A stretch of 64,000 nt of DNA from JAFDXJ01 sp038257845. GTDB lineage: Bacteria > Bacteroidota > Bacteroidia > Chitinophagales > Chitinophagaceae. The stretch covers positions 1-64,000 of the forward strand of contig JBBSQL010000002.1 in assembly GCA_038257845.1 (NCBI GenBank), written 5' to 3'. Within the stretch, counting starts at the first letter, position 1. The number at the start of each line of letters is the position of its first letter. The position numbers were made by a program, and so were the translations under genes. Below the pieces are notes generated by a model. It worked only from the letters and a program-made list of their open reading frames with translations. It searched no databases and had not been told where the DNA came from. This document shows positions 59,501-64,000 of the stretch, in pieces.

Positions 59501-60170
59501 GATACAATTTAATTCAATTAGCAAACCGGTGATCATACTTACGGAAATTATTTTCAGTGTAATTGGTGTACTCTTAGGATTTGCAATTACTGGTATGGAT
59601 ATTTCGGCGGTGATGACGGGCATGGGCATCGTAGGCCTCGCTGGTATTGTGGTGAAAAATGCAATTCTTGTTATTGAATTTGCCGATGAACTTCGAAGTC
59701 GGGGTTATAAAACACGCGAAGCCGTAATTCAGGCAGGCAAAATTCGAATTATTCCTGTATTACTTACAGCGATGGCTGCTATACTTGCGTTAATCCCATT
59801 AGGAATTGGTTTCAATATTGATTTTATTTCTCTATTCTCCAGTCTCAATCCGCATATATTTTTCGGCGGCGATAATGCAGTATTCTGGAAGCCGCTTTCG
59901 TGGACAATTATTTTTGGACTTGCCTTTGCATTTTTTATGACATTGATCATTGTACCAAGTATGTACCTCATTGCTGAAAGGCTTAGAAGGCCCATGCGGC
60001 GCATGTTTGGGGGAAAATGGATCAGCATGCTCGGCATCCCGCCACTCACTATTATTTTTCTTATTTTGGTAATTATTACCAGTGCTTCTCATTCAAGAGA
60101 TAAGAAAAGAAGAAGAAGAAAATTGGAAGGTGAAAAAGTGAATGAAGCGTTTATTGGAAGTTGGTTTTAA
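56583..60170 (+). CDS. RND efflux transporter permease
   Basis: A 1195-residue protein, longer than the usual 1020-1060. It has twelve membrane helices and two periplasmic loops. RND signatures are RTSIYLLMLFLSLAGIYQFV at the N-terminus, the proton-relay pair in FGLGIIVDDAIVVIEN, and GMGIVGLAGIVVKNAILVIE in the second half. Insertions lie around the middle (about residues 520-600, including FWVAILIGIVLDFSGYTFAG) and near the C-terminus (IDFISLFSSLNPHIFFGGDN); a basic cytosolic tail KKRRRRK ends it. It is the proton-driven pump of the TetR-TolC-HlyD-RND operon. Substrates unknown; a hydrophobe/drug or lipid exporter is likely. Confidence 0.94.
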   Translation: MNENIRKETDKNFKPTTWSIKNRTSIYLLMLFLSLAGIYQFVTLPKEQFPDIVIPTIFVQTIYVGNSPKDIENLVTKPIEKQIKGITGAKINKTTSISQQDFSAITIEFSTDVSTDVALQKVKDAVDKAKTDLPNDLTQEPNVLEVSFSDQPIMYVNVSGDYDLMQLKKYADDLKDKLEELPQLNRVDLVGAPEREFQINVNNYLMQSAGITFNDIAQAVKNENLDISGGLIDIGNMQRNLQLKGQFKNVYDIQQIVVRNFQGQPIYLKDIASIKDTIKTRESYARLNGQNVITLNIIKRAGENLIETSDLVKKTVAEMQATNFPKDLKTVVTGDQSIATRTSFNDLVNSIVIGFVLVLIILMFFMGVTNAFFVALSVPLSMFVAFVFLPGADLIVGTHVTLNFIVLFALLFGLGIIVDDAIVVIENTHRIFVQAKGKLTSLKSAEMAAGEIFIPVLAGTLTTLAPFFPLLFWPGIIGKFMVYLPTMLIFTLTASLIVAFIMNPVFAVDFMNHPEGEAKKPSRIFRNPVFWVAILIGIVLDFSGYTFAGNILLFLAILVIFNRFVLDKWIHGFQNRILPWIMSHYESLLRWALKGTRPVWLLVSTFILLAVSIVGIVVAVNSGRVAVQFFPKGNPNQIYVYLKLPVGTNVEYTDSVTKILEKRVDHVLGIENGKTNPIVESVITNVAIGAGDPMQGDRSTHSELGRIQVSFVEYAKRNGVATSPILDSIRSVMKGIPGAEITVDQEQNGPPTDPPVNIEVASENFDDLTHTAVALKNYLDSIRVPGVEELKMDVDLNNPEITLKVNREKALIQGVSTGQIGQEIRTALFGNEVSKIKEGEDEYKIQLRNNELQRKSLDEILNMNIVFRDFASGGAIKSVPISSLVDVDYTSTLGSVKRKDQKRMITLRSNVLNGFTPTAVNEVLAGYIKSYNSQLPPGVTIRQTGEGEQQAETVAFLGKALAIALMLILVILVIQFNSISKPVIILTEIIFSVIGVLLGFAITGMDISAVMTGMGIVGLAGIVVKNAILVIEFADELRSRGYKTREAVIQAGKIRIIPVLLTAMAAILALIPLGIGFNIDFISLFSSLNPHIFFGGDNAVFWKPLSWTIIFGLAFAFFMTLIIVPSMYLIAERLRRPMRRMFGGKWISMLGIPPLTIIFLILVIITSASHSRDKKRRRRKLEGEKVNEAFIGSWF

Positions 60171-60182
60171 GAAAGTGAAAAG

Positions 60183-60256
60183 CTAAAAACGAACAGTGAA
60201 AAGTTTTAAACCGGTTCATGGTTCTCAACTGTTATCTTTTATCTGTTCGTTTTTAG
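60183..60256. repeat. Long imperfect inverted repeat after the efflux operon
   Basis: CTAAAAACGAACAG (60183-60196) and CTGTTCGTTTTTAG (60243-60256) form a perfect 14-bp stem; the 46 bases between can pair further but imperfectly. It begins 13 bases after the pump stop codon and may be a terminator or a remnant of a small mobile element. Confidence 0.6.
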
Positions 60257-60271
60257 TTAAATTGATGATTT

Positions 60272-60399
60272 ATTTTTATTTGTTGGAAACAATGATTTGG
60301 TGATGTAGGATTTAGGATTTATTGATTTCGATTCGGGATTTTATATTCTCTTTTTCAATTTGAATTTTTTATAACTCATTTTTATTTGTTGAAAACAAT
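60272..60399. repeat. Pair of 22-bp direct repeats in a gene-free region
   Basis: ATTTTTATTTGTTGGAAACA plus AT at 60272-60293 recurs at 60378-60399 with one base changed (GGAAA to GAAAA). Each copy holds a short TTGTT/AACAA inverted repeat. The 542-bp gap 60171-60712 has no ORF; besides these repeats, the inverted repeat before them and the terminator near its end, I see nothing in it. Confidence 0.55.
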
Positions 60400-60662
60400 A
60401 AATAGGAAAGGGTTATTTTTTTTAAAAATATTCCAAACTCAATCATTCTCCGTGGTCTTATAATAAAAAACTACGCAAAGTTGTACAGAAAAGACACATC
60501 GTATTACAATGGAAAGATCAGGAATCACTGTGATTTTTACTTTCTAAAACCATTTACTAATTCAACATATCCATTCGCTAATTAAGAAAGTACTTAAAAG
60601 TTTTCCCTTTTTATTTTTGTGCTTCAATGTTTTTTACATCAAGGTTTGGGGGATTTACAAAC

Positions 60663-60687
60663 AAACCCCGGTTTTTCACCGGGGTTT
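60663..60687. terminator. Intrinsic terminator downstream of mdh
   Basis: Stem AAACCCCGG (60663-60671) / CCGGGGTTT (60679-60687), 7-nt loop, with a T-rich right flank on the plus strand and A-rich left flank. It lies 26 bases after the mdh stop on the minus strand and can serve both directions. Confidence 0.85.
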
Positions 60688-60712
60688 CTTTTTTATAAGT
60701 AAGATGAAGTTT

Positions 60713-61642
60713 CTATAATGTTTTCAGCACATCATTCATGGCTCTTACCGCAGTGGCACTTTTCTCAAACGCTTGTTTTTCTTCGTCATTTAGTTTAAAG
60801 TCAAGAATTTTTTCCCAGCCATTTTTTCCAATGATCACCGGAACGCCGATGCAAATATCTTTTTGACCATATTCACCATTGAGCATTACAGAACAGGTAT
60901 ATAATTTTTTCTCATCGCGTACAATGCTTTTCACCAAAGCTGCGCCTGCGGCTCCCGGCGCATACCAGGCTGAAGTGCCAATAAGTTTAGTGAGTGTAGC
61001 GCCACCTACCATTGTATCTGAAACAATTTGTTTTTGTTTTTCTTCACTCAGAAAATCGGTTACTGGCGCACTGTTCCAGGTAGCCATGCGAATTAAAGGA
61101 ATCATTGTTGTATCGCCATGTCCGCCAATAACAACAGCATTCAAATCAGCAGGGCTACACTGTAATTGTGTGCTCAATTGGTAGCGGAAACGCGCACTAT
61201 CCAATGTGCCGCCCATTCCTATAATACGATTTTTAGAAATTCCACTGGAAGTCAATGCGAGGTAAGTCATTGTATCCATCGGGTTAGAAATTATAATAAA
61301 TATCGCGTCCGGTGAATGTTTTAAAATATTTGAAACCACATCTTTAACAATACCGGCATTCGTGCCAATGAGTTCTTCGCGTGTCATGCCTGGTTTACGC
61401 GGTATACCGGAAGTGATCACAACAACGGAAGAACCGGCTGTTTTTTCATAATCTTTGGTACTGCCTGTGATTCTTGTTTCAAAGCCAAGCAAGGCTGCAC
61501 TTTGCATCATGTCCTGGGCTTTACCTTCCGATAAACCCTCTTTAATGTCTAATAAAACGAGGTCTGTACAAAGCGAAGCCCGTGCTATATTATCGGCACA
61601 GGTAGCTCCAACGGCCCCGGCGCCAACAACTGTAATTTTCAT
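60713..61642 (-). CDS. mdh: Malate dehydrogenase (LDH-like type)
   Basis: A 309-residue NAD-dependent enzyme. MKITVVGAGAVGATCADNIA is the Rossmann start; the active-site loop ITSGIPRKPGMTREELIGTN carries the substrate Arg pair, DSARFRYQLS the second substrate Arg, and VIGGHGDTTMIPL the catalytic His. The Arg in the GIPRKPGMTREE loop favours malate over lactate. An upstream ATG at 61711 would add 23 residues (a cluster of Tyr/Leu/Phe) before the glycine-rich motif and is rejected. It interconverts malate and oxaloacetate in the TCA cycle, alongside sucC and sdhCAB of this window. Confidence 0.95.
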   Translation of the reverse strand: MKITVVGAGAVGATCADNIARASLCTDLVLLDIKEGLSEGKAQDMMQSAALLGFETRITGSTKDYEKTAGSSVVVITSGIPRKPGMTREELIGTNAGIVKDVVSNILKHSPDAIFIIISNPMDTMTYLALTSSGISKNRIIGMGGTLDSARFRYQLSTQLQCSPADLNAVVIGGHGDTTMIPLIRMATWNSAPVTDFLSEEKQKQIVSDTMVGGATLTKLIGTSAWYAPGAAGAALVKSIVRDEKKLYTCSVMLNGEYGQKDICIGVPVIIGKNGWEKILDFKLNDEEKQAFEKSATAVRAMNDVLKTL

Positions 61643-61737
61643 GTTTCTTGTATTTAAGTAAAAAAATAATTGCCATTTACAGGCGCTGTAAAGATACAAA
61701 CTTGAATACAATTGGAATAACAGAATGAAAAAAAAAC

Positions 61738-62241
61738 TTACTGCTGTTGTTTCAAAAGATCAATGATTGTTTGTGGTTCGGTCCCTAATTCATACGTTTG
61801 AATCAATTTTCCTTTCGTATTATACACTGCAATGAAAGGGGTATATTTTACCCGGTAAAATGCGGGGATTATATAATTCGGGTCACGGCCAATGCGGATA
61901 TTTTTATGGTATAATAAATCAAAATTTTGTGCAAATATTTTTATTTCTTCCATGGGACTGTAGCTTGCCCACACAAAAAAAACATTTTGAAGATCTTTAC
62001 TTTTTTGTTTGAACTCATTGGCTGTGATCTGGCAATGCCCGCAGGTTGGGCTGAAATAAATGATTGCAACCGGCTTGTCCTTCGGTAATTCATTTTCCAA
62101 AAACCAGGTACTATCAGTTTGCATCAGCATAAAATGCGGGAATGTAGAATCTTTTTGATAGGGAGGAATCGTATCAAACTGATCCTGTGAAAAAGCGGAT
62201 ATACCACAGAGAAGAAAAAGGCTTAAAAATATAGTTTTCAT
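61738..62241 (-). CDS. Periplasmic thioredoxin-like/TlpA-type protein
   Basis: A 167-residue protein with a signal peptide (FLSLFLLCGISAFSQ) and a thioredoxin fold: IIYFSPTCGHCQITANEF contains the CxxC redox pair (CGHC), and VKYTPFIAVYNTKGKLIQTY holds the conserved cis-Pro (TP). It probably reduces disulfides or assists protein maturation in the periplasm. It stands alone upstream of mdh, with 95 bp between the genes. Confidence 0.9.
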   Translation of the reverse strand: MKTIFLSLFLLCGISAFSQDQFDTIPPYQKDSTFPHFMLMQTDSTWFLENELPKDKPVAIIYFSPTCGHCQITANEFKQKSKDLQNVFFVWASYSPMEEIKIFAQNFDLLYHKNIRIGRDPNYIIPAFYRVKYTPFIAVYNTKGKLIQTYELGTEPQTIIDLLKQQQ

Positions 62242-62358
62242 GCCACAATTTTATTTTATATAGCATGCAATTTACTTTATCACTGGTTTATAAAAAGTTA
62301 AGAAAATCAGCCTGTTTTTTTAGTCTGAAAAAAAATTATCCTTTCAACTAAATTAATA

Positions 62359-62393
62359 TTTGAAAATTCCTTCTTTCAAATCTTTTATCTTTG
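62359..62393 (+). promoter_or_regulatory. Candidate promoter of the ClC gene
   Basis: TTTG (62359-62362) and TATCTTTG (62386-62393, exact TAnnTTTG) with 23 bases between, slightly longer than the usual spacing; the box lies 41 bases before the ATG at 62435. Confidence 0.55.
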
Positions 62394-62434
62394 TTTCTGC
62401 ATCTATCATAATCATCTCCGGCTAAAAAATTCCA

Positions 62435-63802
62435 ATGGGTTTATTTACTGCAATCAGGCTGAAATTAAAATCACACTATAATGCTTTACACAATAACAGT
62501 TTAAAAAGAAATTTTTTAAATGCACTTCCTTTTTGGCTGGGCGCTTTTATGACCGGCCTTTTCTCTGTTTTTTATGCAAAAGTTTTTGCGCTGGCTGAAG
62601 AAGGCAGGCAATATTTATTCCTGAAAGCTGGCTGGACGTTTTTTTGTATTACACCTATTTGTTTTTTCCTGTCGTGGTGGACTGTTGAAAAATTTGCCCC
62701 TTATGCCAAAGGCAGCGGAATCCCGCAAGTAAGTGCTGCCATTGAATTGGCAAATCCTAAAAACAATCATAAGGTCAATATTTTACTGAATACAAAAATT
62801 ATTTTTATTAAAATTATTTCCAGCCTGGTGATTGTCTTTGGAGGTGGAATAATTGGACGGGAAGGACCGACGATTCAGATTTCATCTGCAATCTTTAAAA
62901 AAATAAATGATATTTTACCTGAATGGTATCCAAAAATTTCAAAACGGAATATGATCGTCACGGGCGCTGCCGCCGGCCTGGCATCTGCCTTTAATACACC
63001 ACTCGGTGGAATTGTCTTTGCTATAGAAGAACTCACAAAAACGCATTTTAATTTTTTTAAATCCGCTTTATTAACGGGTGTTATAGTGGCGGGTTTAACT
63101 GCATTGAACCTCTCCGGCCCATACCTGTATATTGGTTATCCAAAACTCAGTACATTTTCTGCCTGGATTATATTTGCAATCATACCTGTTGCATTGATCA
63201 CAGGGCTTGGTGGTAGTGGCATGGGTAAAACAATACTGTATATTTTTCGCAGAAAAAAAGCATTGAAGAAAAGATCACAGCAGGCTTTGTTTGTTATCAT
63301 ATGCGGATTAATAATTGCCGCACTTGCATATTTTGTGGACAGCAGGATCTTTGGTTCGGGAAAAGATATCATGCAAACAACTTTATTTACCAGCGATAAA
63401 TATTTGCCCTGGTACACACCAGTATTGCGTGTCTTTGGTTCTATTGCTTCATTTTCTACGGGTGCTGCCGGTGGAATTTTTGCACCATCTTTGAGTGCAG
63501 GCGCAAGTATTGGCGCCGCGGTTTCAGGGCTTTTACATTTGTCTGATACAGAAACAAACCTGTTGATACTTTGTGGCATGGTGGGCTTTCTTACCGGTAT
63601 CACCCGCAGTCCTTTTACGTCATCCATTTTGGTGATTGAAATGACGAATGACCATAATATTATTTTCTATTTAATGGTGACTGCTTTATTGGCAAATATT
63701 ATTTCAAATGTCGTAGGAAAACATTCTTTCTATGATCATTTGAAAGACCAGTATCTCCGCGAAATAAATTTGAATGATGCAAAAACACCTTCGGTCGGAT
63801 AG
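62435..63802 (+). CDS. ClC-type chloride/proton antiporter
   Basis: A 455-residue membrane protein with the ClC selectivity motifs: GSGIPQV (93-99), GREGPTIQ (141-148, gating Glu143), and GGIFAPSLSAGAS. Glu199 in VFAIEELTKTHF aligns with the internal proton Glu of ClC-ec1, so H+-coupled exchange is expected rather than channel activity. No CBS domains follow. A role in acid or ionic homeostasis is likely. Confidence 0.93.
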   Translation: MGLFTAIRLKLKSHYNALHNNSLKRNFLNALPFWLGAFMTGLFSVFYAKVFALAEEGRQYLFLKAGWTFFCITPICFFLSWWTVEKFAPYAKGSGIPQVSAAIELANPKNNHKVNILLNTKIIFIKIISSLVIVFGGGIIGREGPTIQISSAIFKKINDILPEWYPKISKRNMIVTGAAAGLASAFNTPLGGIVFAIEELTKTHFNFFKSALLTGVIVAGLTALNLSGPYLYIGYPKLSTFSAWIIFAIIPVALITGLGGSGMGKTILYIFRRKKALKKRSQQALFVIICGLIIAALAYFVDSRIFGSGKDIMQTTLFTSDKYLPWYTPVLRVFGSIASFSTGAAGGIFAPSLSAGASIGAAVSGLLHLSDTETNLLILCGMVGFLTGITRSPFTSSILVIEMTNDHNIIFYLMVTALLANIISNVVGKHSFYDHLKDQYLREINLNDAKTPSVG

Positions 63803-63836
63803 TTTGATGAAAATTTAATTGATTAAAATATCATTG

Positions 63837-64000
63837 ATGAATTCTTTACCTGAATTTTGGATTGCCGTTATTTCAAAAGATCATGCGATGCGCGCCGTGG
63901 CAGGCGGTTTTATACAAATATCACATGGAAAAGAAGCACCACTTAAAAGGTTACATGCGGGTGATTGGCTGTTAATCTATCATCAAAACAAACTATTGAC
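63837..64000 (+). CDS. EVE domain protein, N-terminal part (cut by window edge)
   Basis: Fifty-four codons are visible: MNSLPEFWIAVISKDHAMRA, then VAGGFIQISHGKEAPLKRLH and AGDWLLIYHQNK. The FWIAVISKDH start and GDWLLIY segment match the EVE (PUA-like) fold, whose members bind modified nucleic-acid bases. The full length and any fused domain lie outside the window. It begins 34 bp after the ClC gene. Confidence 0.85.
   Translation, partial: MNSLPEFWIAVISKDHAMRAVAGGFIQISHGKEAPLKRLHAGDWLLIYHQNKLL

Noticed and set aside
61643..61711. Longer N-terminus for malate dehydrogenase
   Set aside because: The extra 23 residues precede the MKITVVGAGAVG motif, which is the usual start of the family.

Overview
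The window is a chromosomal segment of a member of the Bacteroidota, most likely a Chitinophagaceae-type bacterium. The evidence is AT-rich DNA, very short intergenic gaps, repeated matches to the Bacteroidota -7 promoter element TAnnTTTG, weak or absent Shine-Dalgarno sites, and many families typical of the phylum (DUF3822, DUF2911, DUF1015 next to serC, a TonB-dependent receptor with a carboxypeptidase-like N-terminal domain, a three-gene sdhCAB set). No rRNA, CRISPR array, prophage or insertion sequence was seen. One tRNA gene, tRNA-Leu(CAA), is present.

Layout. 1-2599: start of sucC (cut by the window edge) and an M13 lipoprotein peptidase, both on the minus strand. 2786-10509: a plus-strand run of two KASIII-like ketosynthases, an SDR reductase, an adenylate-forming acyl ligase, a crotonyl-CoA carboxylase/reductase homologue and an MBOAT acyltransferase, followed by a TrmH-type methyltransferase. 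The first six look like an acyl-building and acyl-transfer pathway that I cannot match to a described one. 10532-12497: an Rrf2 regulator and a porin with a palindrome just upstream of the porin promoter. 12522-14887: ECF sigma factor, a membrane anti-sigma-like protein with a TonB C-terminal domain, and a DUF2911 protein. 15112-20813: housekeeping genes (xerD, YkgJ-like, yraN, manA, DUF6580 membrane protein, rnhA, MATE pump). 20906-26585: a tight six-gene operon, DUF3822-rsmD-bioD-fthC-lpxK-rnr. 26652-32145: DUF2254 protein, small membrane protein, TonB-dependent receptor with a small partner protein, and a zinc alcohol dehydrogenase.

32303-34478 holds two adjacent genes of special interest: a cytosolic protein with both aspartate-rich metal motifs of class I isoprenoid synthases, and a secreted protein with a DxDD-like motif reminiscent of class II terpene cyclases. 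34552-36263: a PLP decarboxylase bracketed by palindromic and tandem repeats. 36305-45273: a lipoprotein, a class II Fic protein, two ABC-F ATPases on either side of tRNA-Leu, an unrecognised 183-residue protein, tsaD and a MacB/FtsX-type permease. 45466-49011: sdhCAB. 49037-53100: TPR protein, DUF1015 protein, serC, DUF502 protein. 53305-60170: TetR regulator plus a TolC/HlyD/RND tripartite efflux operon. 60713-64000: mdh, a thioredoxin-like protein, a ClC antiporter and the start of an EVE-domain protein.

The main candidates for undescribed biology are the KASIII/CCR/MBOAT cluster and the class I / DxDD isoprenoid-like pair. Smaller anomalies are an RsmD with GPPY instead of the expected DPPY motif, an ABC-F protein whose second ATPase site looks dead, a palindromic Rrf2 operator candidate, and several promoters whose -7 box lies almost at the start codon. 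All functional statements are from sequence reading without database searches.
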